Shown: positions 1 through 6,792, counted from the stretch's first letter. The stretch is 7,544 bases of DNA from an uncultured Aliiroseovarius sp. (GCA_938023895.1 CALJDH010000326.1:1-7544), one strand, 5' to 3'. Notes: generated by a model from the letters alone, not told the origin. Translations and numbers: made by a program.

Positions 1-47
1 TTGCCTATGTAGTGGCGCGTGACGGCAAACTTCTGGCTTTGCGCTGA
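1..47 (+). CDS. bamB: C-terminal end of a PQQ-like beta-propeller protein, probably BamB (partial)
   Basis: The first bases read in frame 3 as AYVVARDGKLLALR followed by a TGA stop at 45-47; the start lies outside the window. The aromatic-Val-Val-x-x-Asp-Gly-Lys-Leu-x-Ala-Leu pattern is typical of a PQQ/WD-like propeller blade, as in BamB, the outer-membrane lipoprotein of the Bam complex that helps fold beta-barrel proteins. The gene directly upstream of der is bamB in Escherichia coli, and a PQQ-like propeller gene usually holds this place in Rhodobacteraceae. The identification rests on 14 residues plus gene order, so the family is likely but the exact gene name is inferred. It lies 47 bp before der on the same strand and may be co-transcribed with it. 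Confidence 0.55.
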   Translation, partial: AYVVARDGKLLALR

Positions 48-94
48 CTTAAAAACCGTGTATGCGGGGCGCTTGATGTGACCCGGAGAGCAAT

Positions 95-1555
95 ATGAGC
101 TTCACCCTTGCTATTGTGGGGCGCCCGAATGTGGGCAAATCGACCCTGTTCAACCGATTGGTTGGCAAGCGTCTTGCGCTGGTGGATGACCAGCCGGGCG
201 TTACCCGTGACCTGCGTGAAGGCGAGGCACGGCTGGGGGACCTGCGTTTTACCGTGATCGACACGGCGGGGCTTGAGGAAGCAACGGATGAAAGCCTTCA
301 GGGCCGGATGCGCCGTTTGACCGAGCGCGCCGTGGAAATGGCCGATGCTTGCCTGTTCCTTGTGGACGGGCGCGTCGGGATTCTGCCCGCGGACGAGGTG
401 TTCGCCGACATCCTGCGTCGCAAGAATGCTCACGTCATTCTGGGCGCCAACAAAGCCGAAGGTAAAGCTGCCGATGCTGGTGTGATCGAGGCGTATTCTC
501 TGGGCCTTGGCGAACCCGTGCGCATGTCTGCCGAACATGGTGAAGGCATGGGCGAGCTGCTGTCAGCTTTGCAGCCCATAGCGGAAGAGTTCGAAGCCCG
601 TGCCGCTGAAACCGCGCCTGAAACCGAAGTGGATATCGATGCGGATAGCGACGAAGACGCGCCCAAGATCCCCACCAACGAAAAACCGCTTCAGGTTGCC
701 GTCATTGGCCGTCCGAATGCGGGGAAGTCGACGCTGATCAACAAGCTGATCGGCGAAGAGCGTCTGCTGACCGGACCCGAAGCCGGGATCACCCGCGACT
801 CGATTTCGGTTAAGTTCGACTGGAACGGCACGCCGACCCGGATCTTTGACACTGCCGGGATGCGCAAGCGAGCGAAAGTGCAGGAGAAGCTTGAAAAGCT
901 CTCCGTATCTGACGGTCTGCGCGCGGTGAAGTTTGCCGAAGTCGTGGTCGTTCTGCTGGATGCTGCCATTCCCTTTGAACAGCAAGATCTGCGCATCGCT
1001 GACTTGGCTGAACGCGAAGGCCGCGCTGTTGTCATCGCCGTAAACAAATGGGATGTTGAGCCAGAGAAACAGGCCAAGCTGAAAGGCCTGTTGGAATCGT
1101 TCAACCGGCTGCTGCCGCAATTGCGCGGGGCACCCTTGATTACGATCTCGGCCAAGACGGGTCGGGGAATGGACCGCCTGCACGAGGCTGTCATGCGCGC
1201 CTATGATGTGTGGAACCGCCGGGTGAAGACCGCACATTTGAACGGCTGGCTGGCCGAGATGGTTTCGGCGCACCCACCCCCCGCACCGGGCGGTCGCCGC
1301 ATCAAGCTGCGCTACATGACACAGGCCAAAACCCGCCCGCCGGGGTTCATTGTGATGTGTTCGCACCCCGATAAGCTGCCGGAAAGCTATTCGCGCTATC
1401 TGATCAACGGTCTGCGTGAAGACTTTGATATGCCGGGTACACCTATTCGCCTGACGATGCGCGGGCAGGGGGACAAGAACCCGTATAAAAACCGCAAGAA
1501 ATCAACACCTTCGCGGCTGCGTAAACACCTTGGGAAGGGGCGCGCGGACGAATAG
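95..1555 (+). CDS. der: Ribosome biogenesis GTPase Der (EngA)
   Basis: Der is an essential cytoplasmic GTPase with two tandem G domains that binds the large ribosomal subunit and is needed for late 50S assembly. The 486-residue product has both domains. GD1 has the P-loop GRPNVGKS at 9-16, DTAG at 56-59, a G4 motif NKAE at 119-122 and SAE at about 145-147. GD2 has GRPNAGKS at 205-212, DTAG at 252-255, NKWD at 317-320 and SAK at 352-354. A C-terminal KH-like domain covers about 370-470 and ends in a basic tail. An acidic linker (about 163-196, rich in Asp and Glu) separates the G domains. Length fits the family. The start is fixed by a good GGAGAG Shine-Dalgarno at 85-90. GD1 has Glu where the canonical NKxD Asp would be, whereas GD2 is canonical. 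The gene ends 25 bp before a strong terminator and converges on the nlpD-like gene. Confidence 0.98.
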   Translation: MSFTLAIVGRPNVGKSTLFNRLVGKRLALVDDQPGVTRDLREGEARLGDLRFTVIDTAGLEEATDESLQGRMRRLTERAVEMADACLFLVDGRVGILPADEVFADILRRKNAHVILGANKAEGKAADAGVIEAYSLGLGEPVRMSAEHGEGMGELLSALQPIAEEFEARAAETAPETEVDIDADSDEDAPKIPTNEKPLQVAVIGRPNAGKSTLINKLIGEERLLTGPEAGITRDSISVKFDWNGTPTRIFDTAGMRKRAKVQEKLEKLSVSDGLRAVKFAEVVVVLLDAAIPFEQQDLRIADLAEREGRAVVIAVNKWDVEPEKQAKLKGLLESFNRLLPQLRGAPLITISAKTGRGMDRLHEAVMRAYDVWNRRVKTAHLNGWLAEMVSAHPPPAPGGRRIKLRYMTQAKTRPPGFIVMCSHPDKLPESYSRYLINGLREDFDMPGTPIRLTMRGQGDKNPYKNRKKSTPSRLRKHLGKGRADE

Positions 1556-1580
1556 ATTATGCACGAGAATACCGCTACAG

Positions 1581-1613
1581 AAAAGGGGCGCCTGAAACTG
1601 GCGCCCCTTTTTC
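1581..1613. terminator. Bidirectional intrinsic terminator between der and nlpD-like gene
   Basis: AAAAGGGGCGCC (1581-1592) and GGCGCCCCTTTT (1600-1611) form a perfect 12-bp inverted repeat around the 7-nt loop TGAAACT, with eight GC-rich pairs at the core. On the + strand the stem is followed by a T run (1608-1612), 25 bp after the der stop. On the - strand it is followed by TTTT, so it can also stop transcripts reading out of the nlpD-like gene. Structure and position between convergent genes make termination in both directions very likely. Confidence 0.9.
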
Positions 1614-1642
1614 TTGTCTCAAGTAACCCGGGGTGAGCCCGG

Positions 1643-1666
1643 AAGGGGCGAGGGGCAGAGCCCCTT
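1643..1666 (-). terminator. Second GC-rich 3' hairpin after the nlpD-like gene
   Basis: AAGGGGC (1643-1649) can pair with GCCCCTT (1660-1666). A competing tighter stem, AGGGGC/GCCCCT, uses 1651-1656 and 1660-1665 with a 3-nt loop. It lies 5 bp beyond the nlpD-like stop codon. There is no T run after it on the - strand, so it is more likely an RNA 3'-end-stabilising hairpin or an accessory to the stronger terminator at 1581-1613 than a terminator on its own. Next to it, CCGGG (1628-1632) can pair with CCCGG (1638-1642). Confidence 0.4.
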
Positions 1667-1671
1667 AACCC

Positions 1672-2793
1672 TCAGTTCAGATATGGCATCGGGTCAACCG
1701 GTTCCGTCCCCTTGAACACAAGGAACTGAATCGCGTTATAGCGGTTCTTGGTCGCCACGGCGATCTGTTGACCGCGTTTGACCTTTTGACCTTTCTTCAC
1801 CGTGATCCCACCAATGAAGCTATAAGCCGTCTGGGTGCCGTTGCCGTGGTCGATGACCACGATTTCTTCCCCTTCGACGTCCTTTGACACCAATCGGACC
1901 GTGCCGCTTGCGGCAGCTTTCACCGGGTCGCCCGGCTTGGCCGAGATCAGGATGTATCCTGCTTTCTCAGCGTCAAACGCACTTGTGACTTTCCCGGCAA
2001 CCGGCAACGACATTTGGGCCGCGCTTGCTTGAGTGCGAGTTTCGGCCAGCTTCGGAGCGTCTGGGGCTTTGGGAGCAGGCCGTTTGACTTCGTCCTTAGG
2101 CAGGGCTTCTGCAGCCGAAGGAGGGGTCGGGGTGGCGGACCCCTGGCCTGGTTGCGAAATCCGGCGCTCTTTTACAAGAGTGGGAACCTTCACCGGGATC
2201 AGCAGGTGCTGGCCTTCGCGCACGGTCAGATTTGCACCCAGCCCATTCCAATCGGCCAAAGAGCGTACCGACACACCATAGCTCCGTGCGATAGAGTACG
2301 CGGTTTCGCCGCGTTCAACGCGGTGGCGCAACGGCTGTTGGCCCGAGGCATTTGGCGCCGTTGTGGACGCAGGCGTGTTGTCCGCGCGTTCAATGGCGTC
2401 GCCTGCAAGTGTAGAGATATTAATCTCGCCTCCGGATTTGATCACCCCGCTTGCGGGTTCCGTTACGCGACGGGGCAGGGCCAGAAGCTCTCCCTCGCGT
2501 AGGGGCGCGTCCAGTGCCAGACCGTTATAGCGCCCAAGCTCGGCGGGGTTCATGCCGATCCGGCCCGCGACGTCGGCGACGGTGTCGCCGCGATTGGCCA
2601 GCGCCACCTGATAACCGGGATATGAAATCACGCCGCGATTATCAGGTTGCGGGCGTTGTGCTGTTCCGACGGATTGCGCGGCGTGGGCGGTGGACAGCTC
2701 GCCCCCGGCCAAGCCGCGGAAATCCATGTCGAAATTCCCGCACGCGGAAAGCGCCAGAAGCGATCCTAAAAGAAGTGTCGCGCGCGTTTTCAC
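1672..2793 (-). CDS. nlpD: NlpD-like lipoprotein: two LysM domains and a degenerate LytM/M23 domain
   Basis: Probable envelope lipoprotein that binds peptidoglycan through LysM domains and, by analogy with NlpD/EnvC, activates cell-wall amidases during division rather than cutting glycan cross-links itself. With the GTG start at 2793 the product has 373 residues: a short signal peptide (KTR, then a Leu/Ala-rich core) and lipobox LSAC with lipid-bearing Cys18, LysM repeats at about 61-107 and 156-200, a Pro/Ala/Lys-rich linker (about 201-262) and a LytM fold (about 263-373) ending MPYLN. The zinc-binding HxxxD and HxH motifs of active M23 peptidases are absent: the matching stretches read AFDAEKAGYILIS, TAYSFIGG and NAIQFLVF. 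The start is uncertain: ATG 2850 has a better Shine-Dalgarno (GAGGAAGAG) but gives an unusually long 36-residue signal peptide; TTG 2868 is also open. It follows surE-pcm, the same order as E. coli surE-pcm-nlpD, which supports the name. A 122-bp gap separates it from pcm. Confidence 0.85.
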   Translation of the reverse strand: MKTRATLLLGSLLALSACGNFDMDFRGLAGGELSTAHAAQSVGTAQRPQPDNRGVISYPGYQVALANRGDTVADVAGRIGMNPAELGRYNGLALDAPLREGELLALPRRVTEPASGVIKSGGEINISTLAGDAIERADNTPASTTAPNASGQQPLRHRVERGETAYSIARSYGVSVRSLADWNGLGANLTVREGQHLLIPVKVPTLVKERRISQPGQGSATPTPPSAAEALPKDEVKRPAPKAPDAPKLAETRTQASAAQMSLPVAGKVTSAFDAEKAGYILISAKPGDPVKAAASGTVRLVSKDVEGEEIVVIDHGNGTQTAYSFIGGITVKKGQKVKRGQQIAVATKNRYNAIQFLVFKGTEPVDPMPYLN

Positions 2794-2875
2794 CCCGCGA
2801 CGCGTCTCGACATGCGGGGGCAGGCACGCAAATGTGCTGTGGAGTGGCATTGCTCGTCTCTTCCTCAATTCATGG

Positions 2876-2890
2876 GCCTGTTTGTCAGGC
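2876..2890. other. Small hairpin in the leader of the nlpD-like gene
   Basis: GCCTG (2876-2880) and CAGGC (2886-2890) form a 5-bp stem with a TTTGT loop, just upstream of the possible starts of the nlpD-like gene. It has no T run in either direction and could be a leader structure or chance. The rest of the 2851-2972 gap shows no convincing promoter; the best -35-like hexamer on the - strand, ATGACA, is paired with a poor -10. Confidence 0.2.
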
Positions 2891-2972
2891 TCTGCATGTG
2901 ACCCTTTTTGCGGGCCTTGTCATGATGTGGCTGGGATACCCCAACCGAACCCCGCCGTCGCGGGAAAAATCG

Positions 2973-3641
2973 TCACTCGCGCCCCAGCCCTTCCAAAAGG
3001 GGTACGAACCGCACCGGCAGAAGCTCTTCATAGTCAAATCCTGTCTCGGTTCTGGTGACCTTGATCAGGCTTTGCACGGCGTCAGACTGTCCTACCGGTA
3101 CAATCATGATACCGCCAACTGCCAGCTGCGCCAAGAGCGGACTGGGCGGGTCTTCGGCAGCGGCTGTGACGATGATGCGATCAAAAGGCGCCTGATCGGG
3201 CAGGCCGCGCGATCCGTCACCGGTGATGGCGGTGATGTTGTGCAGGTCCATTGCTTCGAATAGTTCGCGAGCTTCGGCCACAAGGCGGCGGTGGCGGTCG
3301 ATGGTATAGACCCGGCGGGCGAGCTTCGACAGGATTGCCGCCTGATAGCCGGACCCGGTCCCCAGCTCGAGCACCTTGTCGCGGGGCGAGATATCCGCCG
3401 CCTGTGTCATTAGCCCCACGACCGACGGCTGCGAGATCGTCTGACCGCAGGCAATCGGCAGCGGCATGTCTTCGTAGGCACGCTTGGCAAAGACCCCGCG
3501 TACAAAGGGGCCGCGGTCGATTTCTTCCATCGCGGACAAGACACGTGGGTTCGTTACACCTTTCGAGCGGAGCGCGAACAGGAACTGCATCTTCTGTTCC
3601 GCATCCCATGCAACAGGGGCTGGTCCGTCTGCTTGGTTCAT
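2973..3641 (-). CDS. pcm: Protein-L-isoaspartate O-methyltransferase (PIMT)
   Basis: Transfers a methyl group from S-adenosylmethionine to the free carboxyl of L-isoaspartyl residues in aged cytosolic proteins, starting their repair. The 222-residue product has the family hallmark GQTISQP at 66-72 (with the active-site Ser70), SAM motif [11 protein letters not shown] at 91-100, post-I VYTID at 111-115, GDGSRG at 141-146, [11 protein letters not shown] at 152-162 and the C-terminal RFVPLLEG at 211-218. Length is typical. The acidic residue at the end of the second strand, which contacts the SAM ribose, is Asp115 here where many relatives have Glu; this is conservative. The start ATG overlaps the surE stop as ATGA (3638-3641), and a GGAAGG Shine-Dalgarno (3651-3656) sits inside the surE 3' end, so the two are very probably translationally coupled. 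surE-pcm pairing is widespread in proteobacteria. Confidence 0.96.
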   Translation of the reverse strand: MNQADGPAPVAWDAEQKMQFLFALRSKGVTNPRVLSAMEEIDRGPFVRGVFAKRAYEDMPLPIACGQTISQPSVVGLMTQAADISPRDKVLELGTGSGYQAAILSKLARRVYTIDRHRRLVAEARELFEAMDLHNITAITGDGSRGLPDQAPFDRIIVTAAAEDPPSPLLAQLAVGGIMIVPVGQSDAVQSLIKVTRTETGFDYEELLPVRFVPLLEGLGRE

Positions 3642-4435
3642 TCAAACAGCCCTTCCAGCGTGGCCAGATGGTCATGTGCGGTCAGGTCCGCCCGCATTGG
3701 CGTGACCGAGACATAGCCTTCGAGGTTCACGGTCAGGTCCATGCCCGGTTCGGACGGTGTGGCTTGCGGCCCGCCCTTGATCCACAGGAACTTGCGGCCT
3801 GACGGGCTGTGATGCGCCTCGGTTCCGAAAAATGCGTCATGACGCCAGCCCTGTGGCGCTGTCCGCACGCCCTTTACCAGATCGGCGGCGACGGGTGGGA
3901 AGTTCACGTTATAGAAAACTGGATAGTTGCTGCCCTTGTCCCAGGGGCCGCTTTCCAGAAGCTTGCGCACAATCTCGGGGCCATAGGCGGCGGCGGCCTG
4001 AAACACGGTGTCCAGATCCTTGGTGCCGAGGCCCATGTATTGCGACAGGGCGATCGCCGGAAGGCCCTGCAATGCGGCCTCCATCGCGGCACCCAGCGTG
4101 CCGGAATAGAGCGCGTTCTCGGCCGAGTTGTTGCCCCGGTTCACCCCCGAGATCACAAGATCGGGGCGTTCGGGCATCACGTCATACAGCGCGGCCAGCA
4201 CACAATCGGCAGGGCTGCCCTCGGCGGCAAACCGGCGCGGGGCAAGCTCGGCGATCATGAAGGGGCTGGTGTAGGAAATGCAGTGGCCTACGCCGGATTG
4301 CTCGAAGGCGGGGGCGACGGTCCAGATCTCGGCCTTTTCACCGGCCAAGTCCTGTGCGACCTGCTGGGCGATGGTTTCGGCCACTTTCAGGCCGGGTGCG
4401 TTGATCCCGTCGTCATTGGTGATGAGAATGCGCAT
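3638..4435 (-). CDS. surE: 5'/3'-nucleotidase SurE
   Basis: Metal-dependent phosphatase that dephosphorylates nucleoside 5'- and 3'-monophosphates and, in some species, short polyphosphate; it acts in the cytoplasm and is linked to stationary-phase survival. The 265-residue product begins with the diagnostic [15 protein letters not shown], giving metal ligands Asp8 and Asp9. It continues with APAFEQSG (41-48, Ser47 a likely ligand), ISGVNRGNN (95-103, Asn99 a likely ligand) and [11 protein letters not shown] (110-120). Length is normal. An in-frame start at 4480 would add 15 basic residues absent from the family; ATG 4435 is preferred because it places the conserved Met-Arg-Ile-Leu at the N terminus and has an AAAGGG Shine-Dalgarno 6 nt upstream (4442-4447). 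It overlaps pcm by 4 bp at its 3' end. It is separated from the upstream SDR by 131 bp, so it probably has its own promoter. Confidence 0.97.
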   Translation of the reverse strand: MRILITNDDGINAPGLKVAETIAQQVAQDLAGEKAEIWTVAPAFEQSGVGHCISYTSPFMIAELAPRRFAAEGSPADCVLAALYDVMPERPDLVISGVNRGNNSAENALYSGTLGAAMEAALQGLPAIALSQYMGLGTKDLDTVFQAAAAYGPEIVRKLLESGPWDKGSNYPVFYNVNFPPVAADLVKGVRTAPQGWRHDAFFGTEAHHSPSGRKFLWIKGGPQATPSEPGMDLTVNLEGYVSVTPMRADLTAHDHLATLEGLFE

Positions 4436-4441
4436 GGTTTG

Positions 4442-4447
4442 CCCTTT
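4442..4447 (-). promoter_or_regulatory. Ribosome binding site deciding the surE start
   Basis: AAAGGG on the - strand lies 6 nt before ATG 4435. It supports this start over the upstream in-frame codon at 4480, which would add a basic extension not seen in SurE proteins. Confidence 0.6.
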
Positions 4448-4480
4448 CCGCCGAGCCCTGATTTGGTGGCCTTTTGCCAT

Positions 4481-4509
4481 TCAATAGGGCAGCGACGCCG
4501 GTGCAGCAA
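4481..4509 (-). promoter_or_regulatory. Candidate surE-pcm promoter
   Basis: On the - strand, TTGCTG (4509-4504) is followed after 17 nt by TATTGA (4486-4481), a spacing typical of housekeeping sigma promoters; each hexamer matches the consensus at only about half its positions. It lies in the 131-bp gap between the SDR stop and surE and would give a leader of roughly 35-40 nt. No terminator hairpin with a T run was seen after the SDR, so read-through from purF remains possible. Confidence 0.25.
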
Positions 4510-4566
4510 GCACGGCGGGCAGTGTTGAAGCGACGAAGTGAAAACCGTTGCGATCCGGCCAGAGTT

Positions 4567-5220
4567 TTAGGCGAGGTTCGCTTCGGACAGGATGCGCTTT
4601 GCCTCGTCTTCGACCGGGGCCAAGGTGCTGCGGTCTTCGCCGGGGAAGAAACGCCCCCGCATCGAGGTTGCCAGAGGCTTGGGTTCCGCCACGACCACGC
4701 GCGGGCCGATATTGGCATTCTCAGCCGCCCAACTGCGGACCATCGCGACTTGGGCGGCCTTGGTCGCACCATAGCCTGCAAAGAATTTCTCGCCCGCATG
4801 GTCGTCAGCAAAGAACAGCGCGGTGCTGTCATCGGTCATCAGCGCGTTGACCATATAGATGAGGTTGCGCGTGGCCTCGACATTGGTGTTCCACGCCTGC
4901 GTCCAGCCTTTGTCGTCCAGATCAGGGGTCGGCATCAACGCAGGGCCGTAAATCGCCGTATGCGCCCAGACATCAATCGGTCCCCAACGGTCATGGATTG
5001 ACCGGCACAGATGCGCCATCGCGTCTTTGTTGGTTACATCCATCGGCGCCAGAGTGGCCGAGCCACCCTGCGCTTTGATCTTGTCATCAAGCTCTTCCAA
5101 CGCGCCCGTGGTGCGGCCGACGGCCACAACGTGATGGGTCTTGGACAGCTCCAGCGCAAGGGCGGCCCCAAGGCCACGTGATGCACCGGTTACGAGGGCG
5201 ATTTTTTGTGTGTCGGTCAT
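4567..5220 (-). CDS. Atypical short-chain dehydrogenase/reductase, YciK-like, lacking catalytic Ser
   Basis: A Rossmann-fold protein of the SDR superfamily, probably cytoplasmic and NAD(P)-binding; its substrate is unknown. The 217-residue product has the cofactor motif TGASRGLG (11-18), Asp61-Val62 after the third strand, NTNVEA with Asn113, and the catalytic-type YGATK (Tyr150, Lys154). Two standard elements are altered: NNAG is replaced by AHTA (86-89), and the catalytic-Ser region reads FFADDHAG (136-143) with no Ser at the expected place. The usual PG after the sixth strand is AEPKP (178-182). The C-terminal part (PGEDRSTLAP, then a short helix) recalls E. coli YciK, and at 217 residues it is shorter than most classical SDRs. 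It begins 38 bp after the purF stop on the same strand, so it is probably co-transcribed with purF. Catalytic activity is doubtful; the fold is clear. Confidence 0.85.
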   Translation of the reverse strand: MTDTQKIALVTGASRGLGAALALELSKTHHVVAVGRTTGALEELDDKIKAQGGSATLAPMDVTNKDAMAHLCRSIHDRWGPIDVWAHTAIYGPALMPTPDLDDKGWTQAWNTNVEATRNLIYMVNALMTDDSTALFFADDHAGEKFFAGYGATKAAQVAMVRSWAAENANIGPRVVVAEPKPLATSMRGRFFPGEDRSTLAPVEDEAKRILSEANLA

Positions 5221-5258
5221 AAATGTCTCGCTTGGAGCGTTCGAGGCGCTGACGGAGT

Positions 5259-6743
5259 TTACTCCGCCGCCTTCAGCTCGAACCCTTTTTCGATCTGGTC
5301 CGCAGGCGTCACCGGATATTCACCCGAGAAACACGCGTCGCAATATTGCGGGCACTCTTTGTTGCGGCCTTCTGCTTCGCCAACGGCGCGATAGAGGCCG
5401 TCGAGCGAGATGAATTTCAGGCTGTCGACCTTCAGATGTTCGCACATCTCGTCTTCGGTCATCTGCGCGGCCAGAAGTTTATCGCGGTTGGGCGTGTCGA
5501 CGCCGTAGAAACAGGGCCACGCGGTGGGGGGGGATGCGATGCGGAAGTGAACTTCCTTGGCGCCCGCGTCCAGCAGCATCTCTTTGATCTTGCGGGTCGT
5601 GGTGCCGCGCACCACGCTGTCGTCGACCAGAATAACGCGTTTGCCACGGATCAGCGCGCGGTTCACGTTAAGCTTCAGACGCACGCCCATGTTGCGGATC
5701 TGTTCGGTCGGCTCAATAAAGGTCCGGCCCATATACTGGTTGCGGATGATCCCCAGCGCATAGGGGATGCCGCTTTCTTGGCTGTATCCGATGGCCGAAG
5801 GCACGCCGCTGTCCGGGATCGGGCAGACCAGATCCGCGTCGACCGGGGTTTCGCGGGCCAGTTCCACGCCGATCTGGCGGCGGGTTTCATAGACCGAACG
5901 CCCGCCATACGAGCTGTCGGGACGCGAGAAGTAGACGTGCTCGAAGATGCAGAACTTCGAGGGCTGGGGGCGGAACGGGAAGCTGCTGTCCACGCCCTCG
6001 TCGGTGATGACCACCATCTCGCCCGGCTCGATTTCGCGAATGAACTCGGCGCCGATGATGTCCAGCGCACAGGTTTCCGACGACAGAACCCAGCCTTCGC
6101 CCAGTTTACCCAGAACCAGAGGGCGCACCCCGTGCGGGTCACGCACGCCCATCAGCTTGGTGCGGGTCATGGCGACGACCGAGAACGCACCTTCGACCCG
6201 ACGCAGCGCGTCTTCCATCCGCTCGGGGATGGTGCGTTGCAGCGAACGTGCCATCAGGTGAATGATGCATTCACTGTCCGATGAGCTTTGGAAGATCGAG
6301 CCGCGCTCGATCAGTTCTTTGCGCAGGGCGTCGGCATTGGTGATGTTGCCGTTATGGGCAATCGCTGCGCCGCCCATCGAAAACTCGCCAAAGAAGGGCT
6401 GCACGTCGCGGATGACGGCACCTTTCGATCCGGCGGTGGAATAGCGGACATGGCCAATGGAAAGCGGACCCGGCAGGGTCTCCATCACGCTGGCCTTGGT
6501 GAAGTTGTCGCGCACATAGCCAAAACGACGGGCCGAGTTAAACCCTTCATCGGGATCGTGGCAGACGATGCCGCCCGCTTCTTGTCCGCGGTGCTGTAGG
6601 GCGTGCAGGCCAAGCGCGACGAAGTTGGCAGCGTCTTTCAGGCCGATTACGCCGAATACGCCGCATTCCTCCTTCAGCTTGTCGTCATCAAACGGATGCG
6701 CAAATGGCATGGTAGAGGGGCAGGCGGGCGAGGTGTCGGACAT
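5259..6743 (-). CDS. purF: Amidophosphoribosyltransferase (glutamine PRPP amidotransferase)
   Basis: Catalyses the first committed step of de novo purine synthesis: PRPP + glutamine to 5-phosphoribosylamine, glutamate and pyrophosphate. The 494-residue product has an N-terminal Ntn-hydrolase glutaminase domain with nucleophile Cys27 in EECGVFGVIG, GHVRYSTAG (97-105), AHNGNITN (129-136) and SDSE (155-158). The C-terminal phosphoribosyltransferase domain has the PRPP loop VILVDDSVVRGTT (370-382). Cysteines 265, 411, 468 and 471 sit where the Bacillus subtilis-type enzyme binds a [4Fe-4S] cluster, so this is the propeptide-processed Fe-S class, unlike E. coli PurF. Cys27 would be exposed by removal of a 26-residue leader. 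ATG 6743 is chosen because CGGAG (6754-6758) lies 10 nt upstream; the internal ATG at 6710 has no such site. cvpA lies upstream, as in many proteobacteria, and an SDR downstream. Confidence 0.97.
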   Translation of the reverse strand: MSDTSPACPSTMPFAHPFDDDKLKEECGVFGVIGLKDAANFVALGLHALQHRGQEAGGIVCHDPDEGFNSARRFGYVRDNFTKASVMETLPGPLSIGHVRYSTAGSKGAVIRDVQPFFGEFSMGGAAIAHNGNITNADALRKELIERGSIFQSSSDSECIIHLMARSLQRTIPERMEDALRRVEGAFSVVAMTRTKLMGVRDPHGVRPLVLGKLGEGWVLSSETCALDIIGAEFIREIEPGEMVVITDEGVDSSFPFRPQPSKFCIFEHVYFSRPDSSYGGRSVYETRRQIGVELARETPVDADLVCPIPDSGVPSAIGYSQESGIPYALGIIRNQYMGRTFIEPTEQIRNMGVRLKLNVNRALIRGKRVILVDDSVVRGTTTRKIKEMLLDAGAKEVHFRIASPPTAWPCFYGVDTPNRDKLLAAQMTEDEMCEHLKVDSLKFISLDGLYRAVGEAEGRNKECPQYCDACFSGEYPVTPADQIEKGFELKAAE

Positions 6744-6753
6744 GAGCAGCGGT

Positions 6754-6758
6754 CTCCG
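6754..6758 (-). promoter_or_regulatory. Ribosome binding site deciding the purF start
   Basis: CGGAG on the - strand ends 10 nt before ATG 6743. The alternative in-frame ATG at 6710 is preceded by a pyrimidine-rich stretch with no purine-rich site, so the longer leader peptide is favoured. Confidence 0.5.
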
Positions 6759-6774
6759 ATTCCGTGGCGTTGGG

Positions 6775-6792
6775 CCTCTCTTACTGGAGAGG
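6775..6792 (-). promoter_or_regulatory. Hairpin in the purF leader
   Basis: CCTCTC (6775-6780) and GAGAGG (6787-6792) form a perfect 6-bp inverted repeat around a 6-nt centre, about 30-50 nt upstream of the purF start codon. It could be an mRNA leader stem or a protein-binding site. No known purine riboswitch or PurR-type operator is recognisable here. No strong promoter is evident in 6793-6850; the best weak pair on the - strand is TTAATC and TTTGAT with an 18-nt spacer. Confidence 0.25.

Noticed and set aside
563..1366. Open frame of 267 codons on the - strand antisense to der
   Set aside because: It has no family motif and sits entirely opposite the conserved Der coding sequence.
2951..2964. 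CCCGC/GCGGG hairpin after pcm as a terminator
   Set aside because: The stem is only 5 bp, and on the - strand the T run comes before rather than after it, so it does not fit an intrinsic terminator for pcm.
2451..3263. Open frame on the + strand spanning the nlpD-pcm gap
   Set aside because: Arg/Pro-rich translation without motifs, overlapping two real genes on the other strand.
4436..4480. N-terminal extension of surE to the in-frame start at 4480
   Set aside because: The added basic residues are not part of the SurE family, and ATG 4435 has a good ribosome site and the conserved [10 protein letters not shown] start.
3809..4528. Open frame on the + strand opposite surE
   Set aside because: Composition is that of an antisense shadow; SurE motifs on the other strand are unequivocal.
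5346..6284. Long open frame (312 codons) on the + strand antisense to purF
   Set aside because: It mirrors the purF reading frame in GC-rich DNA, encodes no recognisable motif and lies wholly within a certain gene; it is a codon-bias shadow.
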